This document shows positions 51,713 to 60,479 of a DNA stretch of 60,926 nucleotides, piece by piece. The DNA lies in contig JAZLGR010000016.1 in the NCBI GenBank assembly GCA_045616445.1, forward strand, positions 1-60,926, in the 5' to 3' direction. The notes under the pieces are model-generated. The model was not told the DNA's origin and ran no database searches. It saw only the letters and a program-made list of their open reading frames with translations. Source of the DNA: Fimousia sp045616445. GTDB lineage: Bacteria; Bacillota; Clostridia; Lachnospirales; Lachnospiraceae. Positions within the stretch are counted from its first letter, which is position 1; each line of letters begins with the position of its first letter. The position numbers and the translations under genes were made by a program.

Positions 51713-52600
51713 ATGGAAACTTTAGTATTAATGAGTCCGGCATTCTTTTTTGGGGGAATTCTCGGATTTGCATTTTTAATTGTAATGTTCCTTGTAAACC
51801 GCAGATTACAGCTTCCGATCCTTCGCATTTTTGAGATCATTGTACTGGTATTCTCGATCATTATGATCCTGATTCCTACTGGCATCCTTTTCCTCATGCG
51901 TCAGGAAATCAAGTCTGCAAGATCTGATGAATATTATGTAGACACAGGCATCCATGCAAAAGCTACTTACGATGAGAATAACAGATGCAGCTTTACATTC
52001 AAGGATGAAGAATACAAAGAATTAGTCCTTGATCTGACAGACTGCTTCGAATATGTAGATAATTCCCATGCTGGACGCGGCATCGCTGTATTTAACTTAA
52101 ATGAAGAATTGAACTTCCTGCAGAAAGCCATCGGTATTTCCGACGATCATGTTATGTATGAAGCGAAGAACGCAACAGGGTATACCTTATATTCAGACAA
52201 TGACCGTCTGTTCTATCCAGTTGCCCACGAGAAGGAAATCCTTGATTTCTACACTGATTTCAGTAATTATACATGGCAGTTTGTTAAAACTACCGGCGTA
52301 CAGGATCCTGAACGTACCGACCTGAAGCTTACCAAACAGGATTTTAAGGATATAGCTGCCCTTTCTGATCAGAATGCTGACACACCGATCGACCTCTCTG
52401 ATTATTTAGACAGCATTGTATACACATTAACCAAGACTAGTCCTGATGGCATCTACACCGGAACCATCGAAGTGATCAAGTATGAAGATGACTGGTACTG
52501 GGTATCTGAGCTCACCGATGAGAATGCGAAAGAGGAAGAGAACGCTTTTCCACTGTGCCAGAAGCTTCCAAAGCATCTTTCCAGCCAGTTTACAGAATAA
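51713..52600 (+). CDS. Hypothetical two-span membrane protein
   Basis: A 295-residue protein with two N-terminal membrane segments (about 7-27 and 38-62) joined by a short basic loop, then a soluble domain of some 230 residues rich in Asp, Tyr and Phe that should face outward or lie on the membrane. I do not recognise the family. I start at ATG 51713, 7 bases after GGAGGT (51701-51706); the ATG at 51665 in the same frame lies in the terminator of the previous gene. The 10-base gap to the methyltransferase suggests joint transcription. Confidence 0.8.
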   Translation: METLVLMSPAFFFGGILGFAFLIVMFLVNRRLQLPILRIFEIIVLVFSIIMILIPTGILFLMRQEIKSARSDEYYVDTGIHAKATYDENNRCSFTFKDEEYKELVLDLTDCFEYVDNSHAGRGIAVFNLNEELNFLQKAIGISDDHVMYEAKNATGYTLYSDNDRLFYPVAHEKEILDFYTDFSNYTWQFVKTTGVQDPERTDLKLTKQDFKDIAALSDQNADTPIDLSDYLDSIVYTLTKTSPDGIYTGTIEVIKYEDDWYWVSELTDENAKEEENAFPLCQKLPKHLSSQFTE

Positions 52601-52610
52601 GGAGAACCAT

Positions 52611-53810
52611 ATGGCAACTATCGTTACCTTAAAAAAAGGAGAAGGCCGTATCATCAAGTCCGGCGGGCTCTGGATCTTTGATAATGAAATCGCATCCATC
52701 ACCGGCCGTTTTACCAATGGCGACATCGTTGATGTACACGATTTTGACGGATATCCCATGGGGCGCGGCTATATCAACCAGAATTCCAAGATCCGCATCC
52801 GACTGATGACACGTAAGATTGACCAGGAAATCGATGAAGCCTTTTTGCAAATGCGCCTCTTAAACGCCTGGAACTACCGCAAAGATACGGTAGATACAAG
52901 CAGCTGCAGGGTTGTATTTGGAGAAGCTGATTTTCTTCCTGGAATTGTCATTGATAAATATGAAGATGTACTGGTTGTGGAATCTCTCACATTGGGCATC
53001 GACCGATTTAAACTCACCATTGTAGATCTGTTGAAGAAGATTTTAGAAGAAGACGGCATCCACATCCGAGGCGTCTATGAACGAAGCGATGCCAAGGAAC
53101 GCAAAAAAGAAGGCCTTCCAAGGGTCAAAGACTTTATTGGAGAACCCTTTGACACCAATGTTGAGATCCTGGAGAATGGCGTACACTACATGGTTGATGT
53201 TGTCAACGGACAGAAAACCGGATTTTTCCTTGATCAGAAGTATAATCGACTTGCTATGCAGCGCATCTGTAAAGGAAAACGTGTATTAGACTGTTTTACG
53301 CATATGGGTACATTTGCCTTAAATGCAGGCATTGCAGGAGCAGCAGAAGTAACAGGGCTTGATATCTCAGACTATGCCATCGAACAGGCTCGCTTTAATG
53401 CAAAACTGAATGGACTTGAGGACACCGTAACCTTCCGACAGGCAGATGTCCTTGATGAGCTGCCGAAACTGTATGCGGCAGGAGAGAAATATGATGTGGT
53501 CATCTTAGACCCGCCAGCCTTCACCAAATCCCGTCAGGCAACCAGGAATGCCATCAAGGGATACCGTGAGATCAATATGAAGGGAATGAAGCTTGTCAAA
53601 GACGGCGGTTATCTGGCAACCTGTTCCTGCTCTCATTTCTTCACACAGGAGCTGATGACCAAGACCATTCGTGAGGCAGCACGAGCAACCCACAAGCGTC
53701 TTCGTCAGATTGAATTTCGCACCCAGGCAGCAGACCATCCGATCCTTTGGGCATCAGATGAGAGTTATTACCTGAAATTCTTTATTTTCCAGGTTTGCGA
53801 AGATAAGTAA
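52611..53810 (+). CDS. rlmI: RlmI-like class I SAM-dependent rRNA methyltransferase
   Basis: A 399-residue protein: an N-terminal PUA domain (about 1-80), a connecting domain, and a Rossmann methyltransferase (about 185-399). Motifs: GFFLDQKYNR, SAM-binding VLDCFTHMGTFAL and the catalytic LDPPAFTKSR, then SCSHF. This is the RlmI/YccW-YwbD family, which makes 5-methylcytosine in 23S rRNA in E. coli. AAGGAGA is 8 bases before ATG 52611; the earlier ATG at 52482 lies within the preceding gene. It could modify a different base here. Confidence 0.9.
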   Translation: MATIVTLKKGEGRIIKSGGLWIFDNEIASITGRFTNGDIVDVHDFDGYPMGRGYINQNSKIRIRLMTRKIDQEIDEAFLQMRLLNAWNYRKDTVDTSSCRVVFGEADFLPGIVIDKYEDVLVVESLTLGIDRFKLTIVDLLKKILEEDGIHIRGVYERSDAKERKKEGLPRVKDFIGEPFDTNVEILENGVHYMVDVVNGQKTGFFLDQKYNRLAMQRICKGKRVLDCFTHMGTFALNAGIAGAAEVTGLDISDYAIEQARFNAKLNGLEDTVTFRQADVLDELPKLYAAGEKYDVVILDPPAFTKSRQATRNAIKGYREINMKGMKLVKDGGYLATCSCSHFFTQELMTKTIREAARATHKRLRQIEFRTQAADHPILWASDESYYLKFFIFQVCEDK

Positions 53811-53813
53811 CCT

Positions 53814-53843
53814 ATTGAAAAGATATATTGTAACAATTACAAT
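53814..53843 (+). promoter_or_regulatory. Candidate promoter for tRNA-Ser
   Basis: TTGAAA (53814-53819), an 18-base spacer and TACAAT (53838-53843), ending 35 bases before the mature 5' end of the tRNA. Confidence 0.5.
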
Positions 53844-53872
53844 ATTACTGGATAGCTACTAACTATCCAGTA
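53825..53872. repeat. Two tandem perfect hairpins before tRNA-Ser
   Basis: ATATTGTAA/TTACAATAT (53825-53833 with 53837-53845) and TACTGGATAG/CTATCCAGTA (53846-53855 with 53863-53872) lie back to back. Neither has a T run. The first overlaps the candidate -10; the second would open the tRNA precursor. Confidence 0.6.
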
Positions 53873-53878
53873 CGATTT

Positions 53879-53969
53879 GGAGCAGTACTCAAGTGGCTTA
53901 AGAGATCAGCCTCGAAAACTGACAGGCCGTGTAGTCCACGGTGCGAGGGTTCAAATCCCTCCTGCTCCG
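53879..53969 (+). tRNA. tRNA-Ser (anticodon CGA)
   Basis: A 91-base class II tRNA. Acceptor GGAGCAG (53879-53885) pairs with CTGCTCC (53962-53968), discriminator G. D arm CTC/GAG, anticodon loop CTCGAAA with anticodon CGA (reads UCG), a 22-base long variable arm, and T arm GAGGG/CCCTC with TTCAAAT. The closing pair of the anticodon stem is C110-A118 (31-39), a mismatch. CCA is not encoded, so it is added after transcription. Confidence 0.95.
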
Positions 53970-54013
53970 TTCCATACGAAAACACATTAACCTTTTACAC
54001 AGAGGACACTTTC

Positions 54014-54619
54014 ATGTCAGAAAAAGTTATATTCACTCCAAAACAAAAAAGAGCCATACAGACACGCAATAAGATCATCGAATCCGGGTTTATTATCTTC
54101 GCCCGAAAGGGATTCTACCATACAACGGTAGATGAAATTGCCAATGCAGCCGGATTATCCACAGGGATTGCTTATCGATATTTTAAGAATAAACGAGATA
54201 TTCTTATTGCTGTTTTGGAATTTGGATATGAACATATCAAGACTTTCTCAAGAACTACTCTTCAGGATATCTTGGCAGAAGAAGAAGTGCGTACTGTTGT
54301 ATTGCGTCTTTTGAATCAATTAGAACAGGTACACCAGAAATATTACGCCCTTCACGAAGAATTAGAAGGTATGCGTCACAGCGATGACGAGGTTCGTGTC
54401 TGCTATGATCAAATTGAACGAAGAATGATCTCCCGTATTAGAGACAAACTTCCAAAACAGTATCAGAGAATCGAGAATCTCGAAGAACGTCTCACCTTAT
54501 CATATCTTTTAATGGAAAACTACTGTCACATGGTAGTAGGCACCAAATATCTGCTTCTGGATTTTGAATTCCTTAGAGAATCCACCGTTGACCAAATCAT
54601 TGAAATAATGTCAAAATAA
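54014..54619 (+). CDS. TetR-family transcriptional regulator
   Basis: A 201-residue TetR protein. The N-terminal helix-turn-helix is clear (TVDEIANAAGLSTGIAYRYFKNKRDIL, about residues 34-60); the helical C-terminal ligand-binding part has no recognisable subfamily. It starts 45 bases after the tRNA gene. The following 213-base gap contains inverted repeats and the promoter of an OPT transporter, which is therefore its likely target, along with itself. Confidence 0.9.
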   Translation: MSEKVIFTPKQKRAIQTRNKIIESGFIIFARKGFYHTTVDEIANAAGLSTGIAYRYFKNKRDILIAVLEFGYEHIKTFSRTTLQDILAEEEVRTVVLRLLNQLEQVHQKYYALHEELEGMRHSDDEVRVCYDQIERRMISRIRDKLPKQYQRIENLEERLTLSYLLMENYCHMVVGTKYLLLDFEFLRESTVDQIIEIMSK

Positions 54620-54620
54620 T

Positions 54621-54649
54621 GACAATGTCCGTATCACCCGTACATTGTC
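54621..54649. repeat. Inverted repeat after the tetR-type gene
   Basis: GACAATGT (54621-54628) and ACATTGTC (54642-54649), an exact 8-bp inverted repeat with a 13-base centre that itself contains GT-rich partial symmetry. No T run, so an operator or a weak terminator. Confidence 0.5.
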
Positions 54650-54650
54650 T

Positions 54651-54695
54651 GTTAACTAGTTTAACTATAAACTTTAATGGTTAAATTGTAAACTA
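54651..54695. repeat. AT-rich inverted repeats, possible TetR operator
   Basis: TAGTTTA (54657-54663) and TAAACTA (54689-54695) are exact inverted repeats with an imperfect extension inward, and GTTAACTAGTTTAAC (54651-54665) is nearly palindromic. Confidence 0.4.
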
Positions 54696-54709
54696 TCGCT
54701 TAAAATAAG

Positions 54710-54740
54710 GCTTTTCCGCCCTTGGAAAAGCTTTTTATTT
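54710..54740 (+). terminator. Terminator before the OPT transporter promoter
   Basis: GCTTTTCC (54710-54717) and GGAAAAGC (54724-54731) form an 8-bp stem followed by a T-rich run. Confidence 0.8.
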
Positions 54741-54753
54741 TTTATGTTTTTTC

Positions 54754-54783
54754 TTGACTTTTTCTGTAGTGTGTTCGTATAAT
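54754..54783 (+). promoter_or_regulatory. OPT transporter promoter
   Basis: TTGACT (54754-54759), an 18-base spacer and perfect TATAAT (54778-54783), 49 bases before the ATG. Confidence 0.8.
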
Positions 54784-54832
54784 ATATACATATTTGTCTA
54801 AATATAAACTAAATATTGAAAGGAGAATGTAT

Positions 54833-56746
54833 ATGAACGACAAAAAAGAGTTTAAACCTTATATTGGTGCGGATCAGATTCTTCCAGAATTTACAGCAAC
54901 ATCCGTTGTTCTTGGTATTATTCTTGCAGTTGTTTTCGGTGCAGCTAATGCTTACCTCGGTTTACGTGTAGGTATGACTGTTTCCGCATCCATTCCTGCA
55001 GCAGTAATCTCCATGGGTGTTATTCGTATCATCTTAAAGAAAGATTCTATCTTAGAAAACAATATGGTTCAGACTGTAGGTTCCGCTGGTGAATCTTTAG
55101 CAGCAGGTGCTATCTTCACATTACCAGCAATCTTCATGTGGGCTCAGGAAGGCGTATGTGACGCTCCTGGTTTCTTCACAATCGCTATTATCTCCCTTTG
55201 TGGTGGTTTACTTGGTGTTCTTTTCATGGTACCTTTACGTACTGCTTTAATCGTAGAAGAACACGGTGTACTTCCATATCCAGAAGGAACTGCTTGTGCA
55301 GAAGTATTATTAGCAGGTGAAGAAGGCGGTGACAAATCCAAAACTGTATTTATCGGTTTAGGTATCGCTGCAATCTACAAATTCATCGCTGATGGTTTAG
55401 TATTATTCCCATCTGAAGTAAACTTTGATATCCAGTCCCCAGCATACACATGTGGTATTGGTGGTGACGTATTACCAGCTTTAGCAGGTGTAGGTTACAT
55501 CTGTGGTCTTGAAATCTCCGGATACATGTTCGCTGGTGGTATCTTATCTTACTTAGTATTAATTCCATGTATCGCATACTTTGGTGGTGAAAGCGCTTCC
55601 TCCGTATTAGATGAAGCTGGAAAAGCAATCCCATTCAATCAGTTAGATCCTGGTACAATCTGGAGCAAGTACATCCGTTACATCGGTGCTGGTGCCGTTG
55701 CTGCCGGTGGTATTATGTCCCTGATTAAATCTTTACCAACAATGGTTAAGACATTCAGACAGGCAATCGGTGGTTTTGGTAAAAACTCTGCTGCAGGCGG
55801 AAGAACATCTCAGGATTTACCAATGTCTGTTGTAGCTGCTGGCGTTGTAATCATCGCAATCGCTATGGTAGCTATCCCTACAATCCCAGTTAGCATCCCT
55901 GGTGCTATCTTAGTAGTAGTATTTGGTTTCTTCTTCGCAACAGTATCCTCCCGTATGGTAGGTTTAGTTGGTTCTTCCAACAACCCAGTATCCGGTATGG
56001 CTATTGCTACATTAATCATTGCTACCGTATTATTCAAAGCAATCGGTAACGTTGGTCCAGCTGGTATGATCTCCTCCATCGCTGTAGGTACAATCATCTG
56101 TATCGTAGCTGCTATGGCTGGTGATACTTCTCAGGACTTAAAGACAGGTTACATCGTTGGTGCTACACCTAAGAAACAGCAGATCGGTGAATTAATCGGT
56201 TCTGTAGTTGCTGCATTCGCAATCGGTGGTGTTATGTACTTACTTAACGCAGCTTGGGGCTTCGGTTCTGCTGAAATCCCTGCTCCACAGGCATCTCTTA
56301 TGAAATTAGTAGTAGAAGGTGTTATGGGTGGTACATTACCTTGGACATTAATCGGTATGGGTGTATTTGTAGCAATCGCTGTTGAAATCCTTGGTATTCC
56401 AGTACTTGCTTTCGCAATCGGTCTTTACCTTCCAATCCACTTATCTTCCCCAATCTTCGTTGGTGGTTTAGTTAAATGGTTCATCGAAAAGAAAAAGAAA
56501 TTCGATTCCGAAGAAGACAGAAAAGATGCAATCGAATCTGGTATCCTTTACTCTTCCGGTATGATCGCTGGTGAAGGTTTAGTAGGTATCGCTCTTGCAT
56601 TACTTGCAGTATTCGGTATCAATCTTGATATGTCCGGTATTTATGGAGATTCCTTCATGACTACAGGTAATATCGTTGGTGTTGTTGCATTCGTTATCTT
56701 AGTAGCTACATTAGTAATGTCTTGCAAAAGCAGCAAAAAGAAATAA
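54833..56746 (+). CDS. OPT family oligopeptide transporter
   Basis: A 637-residue, highly hydrophobic protein with about 15 or more membrane segments, of the OPT family (bacterial type). The opening FTATSVVLGIILAVVFGAANAYLGLRVG and the NNPVSGM and GDTSQDLKTGY segments are typical. OPT proteins import small peptides or metal-peptide complexes. I start at ATG 54833, 7 bases after AAGGAG; ATG 54827 abuts the site. Codon use is strongly biased toward preferred codons (GGT, GCT, ATC, TTA), suggesting high expression. A TetR gene precedes it and a dipeptidase lies downstream. Confidence 0.93.
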   Translation: MNDKKEFKPYIGADQILPEFTATSVVLGIILAVVFGAANAYLGLRVGMTVSASIPAAVISMGVIRIILKKDSILENNMVQTVGSAGESLAAGAIFTLPAIFMWAQEGVCDAPGFFTIAIISLCGGLLGVLFMVPLRTALIVEEHGVLPYPEGTACAEVLLAGEEGGDKSKTVFIGLGIAAIYKFIADGLVLFPSEVNFDIQSPAYTCGIGGDVLPALAGVGYICGLEISGYMFAGGILSYLVLIPCIAYFGGESASSVLDEAGKAIPFNQLDPGTIWSKYIRYIGAGAVAAGGIMSLIKSLPTMVKTFRQAIGGFGKNSAAGGRTSQDLPMSVVAAGVVIIAIAMVAIPTIPVSIPGAILVVVFGFFFATVSSRMVGLVGSSNNPVSGMAIATLIIATVLFKAIGNVGPAGMISSIAVGTIICIVAAMAGDTSQDLKTGYIVGATPKKQQIGELIGSVVAAFAIGGVMYLLNAAWGFGSAEIPAPQASLMKLVVEGVMGGTLPWTLIGMGVFVAIAVEILGIPVLAFAIGLYLPIHLSSPIFVGGLVKWFIEKKKKFDSEEDRKDAIESGILYSSGMIAGEGLVGIALALLAVFGINLDMSGIYGDSFMTTGNIVGVVAFVILVATLVMSCKSSKKK

Positions 56747-56764
56747 TTTAAAATAACTATTTAA

Positions 56765-56795
56765 GGGGCGGGGAATCTTCCCCGCTCCATTTTTG
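56765..56795 (+). terminator. Terminator after the OPT transporter
   Basis: GGGGCGGGGAA (56765-56775) pairs with TTCCCCGCTCC (56778-56788) with one G-T pair, then ATTTTTG. TATAAT at 56799-56804 just after it may be the -10 of the next unit. Confidence 0.85.
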
Positions 56796-56837
56796 TGATA
56801 TAATTAAGATTAGTTCAATATAGAAAGGGATAATCTT

Positions 56838-57182
56838 ATGGCAAAAAAGAAAACTCAGGACGATAATTATTTAGACCGTATTCCGGTCATCAACAAAAAA
56901 TATGAAATCTTAGAGGATGGCATTGTAGAAGTCTGTGTAGAGAATGACGGTTTCTATAATTCCATTGCCCAGAAAGTATTTAAAAAACCACGTTACAGCT
57001 TCATCAAGTTAGATGAATACGGAAGTTTTGTCTGGAAACAGATTGACGAACAGAAAACCATCTTTGAAATTGGTAAATTACTCGGCGAATTTAACGAAGA
57101 AGCCAAAGACAAGCTTTATGAACGACTTTCCGCATTTTTTGCAATTTTAGAACAGCATAAGTATATTACATTCAAAGGATAA
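56838..57182 (+). CDS. PqqD-family protein, stand-alone
   Basis: A 114-residue protein with the PqqD fold signature: three short strands at the start, then LDEYGSFVWKQIDEQKTIFEIGKLL and a final helix with FFAILEQHKYI. PqqD domains bind leader peptides of ribosomally made, modified peptides. Here there is no radical SAM or other maturase next to it, and no obvious precursor peptide. It is followed after 6 bases by a small membrane protein. It may bind another peptide or have lost that role. Confidence 0.8.
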   Translation: MAKKKTQDDNYLDRIPVINKKYEILEDGIVEVCVENDGFYNSIAQKVFKKPRYSFIKLDEYGSFVWKQIDEQKTIFEIGKLLGEFNEEAKDKLYERLSAFFAILEQHKYITFKG

Positions 57183-57188
57183 ATTATT

Positions 57189-57536
57189 ATGTTTGAGATG
57201 AAAATCAGTACAATTATTATCGGAATTATTTTGTTTGCAATCGCAACAATGATCATATATGTCTGGGGTCTTTCCCGTCAGCGTAATCAGAGCAAAGACC
57301 TTATGAATCTTCTTTACAGCAACGGTGTAGACCGCGTGAAGAAATTTTTAAAAAAGAATGGCCGCATCACAAGGGAAGAAATGGAAGATCTTGTATACAA
57401 TATGAAAGCCAAGATGCCATTTTCCACTGCGAAGGCGGTTGTAACCGATGAAAAAAACTTCTGTGATGAGCTGATCAAGTACATGATCAAGACAGGTCAG
57501 ATCAAAAAAGAAGGAAGATATTATAAAAAAGCGTAG
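57189..57536 (+). CDS. Small single-span membrane protein of unknown function
   Basis: A 115-residue protein with one N-terminal membrane helix (about 6-26, IIIGIILFAIATMIIYVWG) and a basic cytoplasmic domain that looks like a winged helix (NGRITREEMEDLVYN near the middle, GQIKKEGRYYKK at the end). I do not recognise the family. It lies 6 bases after the PqqD-like gene and 17 before pepD, so the three are one transcript. Confidence 0.8.
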   Translation: MFEMKISTIIIGIILFAIATMIIYVWGLSRQRNQSKDLMNLLYSNGVDRVKKFLKKNGRITREEMEDLVYNMKAKMPFSTAKAVVTDEKNFCDELIKYMIKTGQIKKEGRYYKKA

Positions 57537-57553
57537 AAAGAAGGGTATTAAAG

Positions 57554-58999
57554 ATGGGCGTTTTAAATAATTACGAACCAAAGAACGTATTTGCATTCTT
57601 CGAAGATATCTGCTCCATTCCTCATGGATCTTACAACACAAAGCAGATAAGTGATTATCTTTACAAGTTTGCTACAGACCGAGGATTAAAAGCAGTGCAG
57701 GACGAAACAAATAACGTCATCATCTGGAAAGATGGTACAGAAGGATATGAAGATTCTGCTCCAGTCATCATTCAGGGACATATGGACATGGTAGCAGTCA
57801 AAGAACCAGACTGTGACAAAAACTTAGAAACAGATGGTCTTGATGTACGTGTTGACGGCGATTTAATCTCTGCAGAAGGTACTTCCTTAGGCGGTGATGA
57901 TGGTATCGCAGTTGCATACGCACTTGCAATCTTAGACAGCAATGATATTCCACATCCTCCAATTGAAGCAATCTTTACTGTTGATGAAGAAATCGGTATG
58001 GACGGTGCATTTGCAATCGATGTTTCTGACTGTAAAGGTCGTTTATTCATGAATATCGACTCTGAAATTGAAGGTGTATTCACAGTTAGTTGTGCTGGTG
58101 GTGCTACTGCAACAGGCATCATTCCTTACGAAAAAGAAACAGTAGACGGTACAGTGATCAATGTATCCTTAAGAGGATTCAAAGGTGGACATTCTGGTGT
58201 TGAAATCGATAAAGGACGTCTGAATGCATCTATCGTACTCGGTCGTATTCTCTATGGTGCAGAATGTGAAGACTTCCACATCATTTCTGTTAACGGCGGA
58301 GACAAAGACAACGCAATTGCTACATTTGCAGATGCAAGCATCGTAGTGAAATCAGAAGATGCTGATGCAGCAATCGAAACAATGCAGAGCATTTTTGAAA
58401 CTGTAAAAGTAGAATATGCTACTGTTGATCCAGATATTACAATGACTGTAGAAGCTGGTGCAACTGGCGAAGTAGAAGCATTAACAGAACTTTCCACAGC
58501 AGCTGTTCTTACTGGTCTTGTGAACCTTCCTAACGGCATTCAGCGTATGAACCCTGATATGGACGATATGGTTCAGACTTCCTTAAACTTAGGTATTTTA
58601 GCTACAACAGAAGAAGCAGTTACTTTCTCTTATGCAGTAAGAAGTTCTTCCGAAACAGAAAAAGAAGCTTTACTTGACAAATTACGCTGTTTAGTTGAAT
58701 TCTTAGGCGGTGAATTAGAAGTATCCGGTAACTATCCGGGATGGGAATACCTTCCAGAATCCTTACTTCGCGATACTATGGTAGAAGCTTACAGAGAAAT
58801 GTATGGAGAAGATCCAGAAGTTGTTGGTATCCATGCAGGTCTTGAATGTGGTGTATTCGCTGGCAAATTACCAGGACTTGACTGCATCTCCATTGGACCA
58901 AACATGCAGAATATCCATACAACAAGCGAAACATTAAGTATTTCCTCTACCGCTCGTACATGGGATCTTGTGAAGCTTACATTAGCAAAGTTAAAATAA
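57554..58999 (+). CDS. pepD: Cytosolic dipeptidase (aminoacyl-histidine dipeptidase, M20)
   Basis: A 481-residue M20 peptidase of the PepD type. Metal and catalytic residues: IQGHMDMV (His, Asp), SLGGDDGIAV (bridging Asp), TVDEEIGMDGA (Glu-Glu) and, near the end, HTTSETL. It should cleave X-His and other dipeptides. AGAAGGG is upstream of the ATG. With the OPT transporter it could form an uptake-and-digestion pair. No clear terminator follows before the IS element. Confidence 0.95.
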   Translation: MGVLNNYEPKNVFAFFEDICSIPHGSYNTKQISDYLYKFATDRGLKAVQDETNNVIIWKDGTEGYEDSAPVIIQGHMDMVAVKEPDCDKNLETDGLDVRVDGDLISAEGTSLGGDDGIAVAYALAILDSNDIPHPPIEAIFTVDEEIGMDGAFAIDVSDCKGRLFMNIDSEIEGVFTVSCAGGATATGIIPYEKETVDGTVINVSLRGFKGGHSGVEIDKGRLNASIVLGRILYGAECEDFHIISVNGGDKDNAIATFADASIVVKSEDADAAIETMQSIFETVKVEYATVDPDITMTVEAGATGEVEALTELSTAAVLTGLVNLPNGIQRMNPDMDDMVQTSLNLGILATTEEAVTFSYAVRSSSETEKEALLDKLRCLVEFLGGELEVSGNYPGWEYLPESLLRDTMVEAYREMYGEDPEVVGIHAGLECGVFAGKLPGLDCISIGPNMQNIHTTSETLSISSTARTWDLVKLTLAKLK

Positions 59000-59032
59000 T
59001 AAATCTAATTTGAAACGAAATGGATTATCATC

Positions 59033-59060
59033 CTTCTCCGTGCTATAATCTACGGAGGAG
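59033..59060 (+). repeat. Hairpin at the left flank of the IS110 element
   Basis: CTTCTCCGT (59033-59041) pairs with ACGGAGGAG (59052-59060), one T-G pair. It lies in the 173 bases between pepD and the transposase; it may be a weak terminator or part of the element's left end. Confidence 0.5.
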
Positions 59061-59172
59061 CTTCCTGTATAGTATAAATCGTAGACGTTGAAAATTAAAA
59101 ATACCTCAGAGTACAATGAGACTACTGACTTGGCGGTTGGTAAAAATCTTATTGAACAGAGAGGTATCTATA

Positions 59173-60465
59173 ATGAAGTCTAACACACAAAACAAAAAAA
59201 TTGAAGCAATAACAGAAACTACTTTGGTGCTCGGAATCGATGTCGGAAGTGAAACACACTATGCCAGAGCTTTTGATTTCAGAGGAATCGAGTATTCGAA
59301 GAAACCTTTCAAATTTAGTAACAATGAGGATGGATTCCTGACATTTAAGGCATGGGTCCTGGACATCAAAGAAAAACATGGCAAGGACAAGGTAGTTCCA
59401 GGAATGGAACCCACCGGTCATTACTGGTTCAATCTCGGCAAGTTCCTTCAGGATAATGAGATGAAGCCTGTTCTGGTGAATCCGCACCATGTGAAAAAAT
59501 CAAAAGAACTTGACGATAACAATCCAACAAAGAATGATCGTAAGGATCCAAAAGTCATAGCAGGACTTGTTAGAGATGGACGTTACATGATCCCTTACCT
59601 GCCGGATGGTGTTTATGCAGATCTTAGAACAGCATCTAACATAAGATTTCAGTTACAAGAGGAGCTTACAAGAATTCAGAACAGGATTAATCGATGGTTC
59701 AGCATATATTTTCCTGAATATAAAACCGTGTACGGACAACCGAATGCTAAAAGTGGAATACTGATTCTTAAAGTGGCACCTCTTCCGAAAGATATCCTGG
59801 CGTTGGGTATTGATGGGGTGAATCAGATCTGGCGAGATGCAAAAATGAGAGCAGTTGGAAAAGCGAGGGCAAAGACTCTGATTGAAGCTGCTGAGCACAG
59901 CGTTGGAAGTAAAGAAGGTGCAGTATCCGCTAGAATGGAGATACGAATGCTGCTGGAGGATTATGAATCGAAAAATACACGTCTTCAGGAAGTAATGGAT
60001 CTGATAGAAGAGCTGGTAAAACAGATTCCAATGGCGGAAAAGCTGTTGGACATCAAAGGCGTAGGAATCAAGACGGTATCAGGATTCCTAGCCGAAGTCG
60101 GTGATATCAGTCGCTTTGACAATCCGAAAGAACTGCAGAAGCTTGCAGGTTTGGCACTGGTTGAAAACAGTTCCGGTAAGCACAAGGGAAAGACAACAAT
60201 AAGCAGACGTGGTCGAAAGAGACTTAGACATCTGCTCTTCGAGGTTGCGATGTCGCTTGTGGCCAAGAATCCGGAGTTCAGAGAACTTCATGCGTACTAT
60301 ACAACCAGAAAACGAAATCCGTTAAAGAAGATGCAGTCACTAATGGCTGTTGCAGCAAAATTGCTCCGTGTCTTTTTTGCAATACTGACCAAAGGTGTGG
60401 ACTATGATCCAAAGAAGATGATCAGTGATATCAAAAGACCGGTAGCATATCTGCAGGCAGCATAA
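59173..60465 (+). CDS. IS110-family transposase
   Basis: A 430-residue DEDD transposase. The RuvC-like half shows Asp23 (GIDVGSE), Glu79 (GMEPTGHY) and Asp122/Asp125 (NDRKDPK); the Tnp_20 half has the helix-hairpin-helix (IKGVGIKTVSGFLAEVGD) and the catalytic serine area at about 333-334 (ENSSGKHKGK). All key residues are present, so it may be active. I start at ATG 59173, 8 bases after AGAGG; the ATG at 59116 has no such site. Such elements recombine using an RNA guide coded in a flank. Confidence 0.95.
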   Translation: MKSNTQNKKIEAITETTLVLGIDVGSETHYARAFDFRGIEYSKKPFKFSNNEDGFLTFKAWVLDIKEKHGKDKVVPGMEPTGHYWFNLGKFLQDNEMKPVLVNPHHVKKSKELDDNNPTKNDRKDPKVIAGLVRDGRYMIPYLPDGVYADLRTASNIRFQLQEELTRIQNRINRWFSIYFPEYKTVYGQPNAKSGILILKVAPLPKDILALGIDGVNQIWRDAKMRAVGKARAKTLIEAAEHSVGSKEGAVSARMEIRMLLEDYESKNTRLQEVMDLIEELVKQIPMAEKLLDIKGVGIKTVSGFLAEVGDISRFDNPKELQKLAGLALVENSSGKHKGKTTISRRGRKRLRHLLFEVAMSLVAKNPEFRELHAYYTTRKRNPLKKMQSLMAVAAKLLRVFFAILTKGVDYDPKKMISDIKRPVAYLQAA

Positions 60466-60479
60466 GTACAAAAAGTAAC

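Noticed and set aside
53879..54619. tRNA-Ser as an integration site for a genomic island
   Set aside because: No integrase, and no direct repeat of the tRNA 3' end was seen downstream.
54621..54695. CRISPR-like repeats after the TetR gene
   Set aside because: The repeats are inverted, not direct, and there are no regular spacers. No CRISPR array was seen anywhere in the window.
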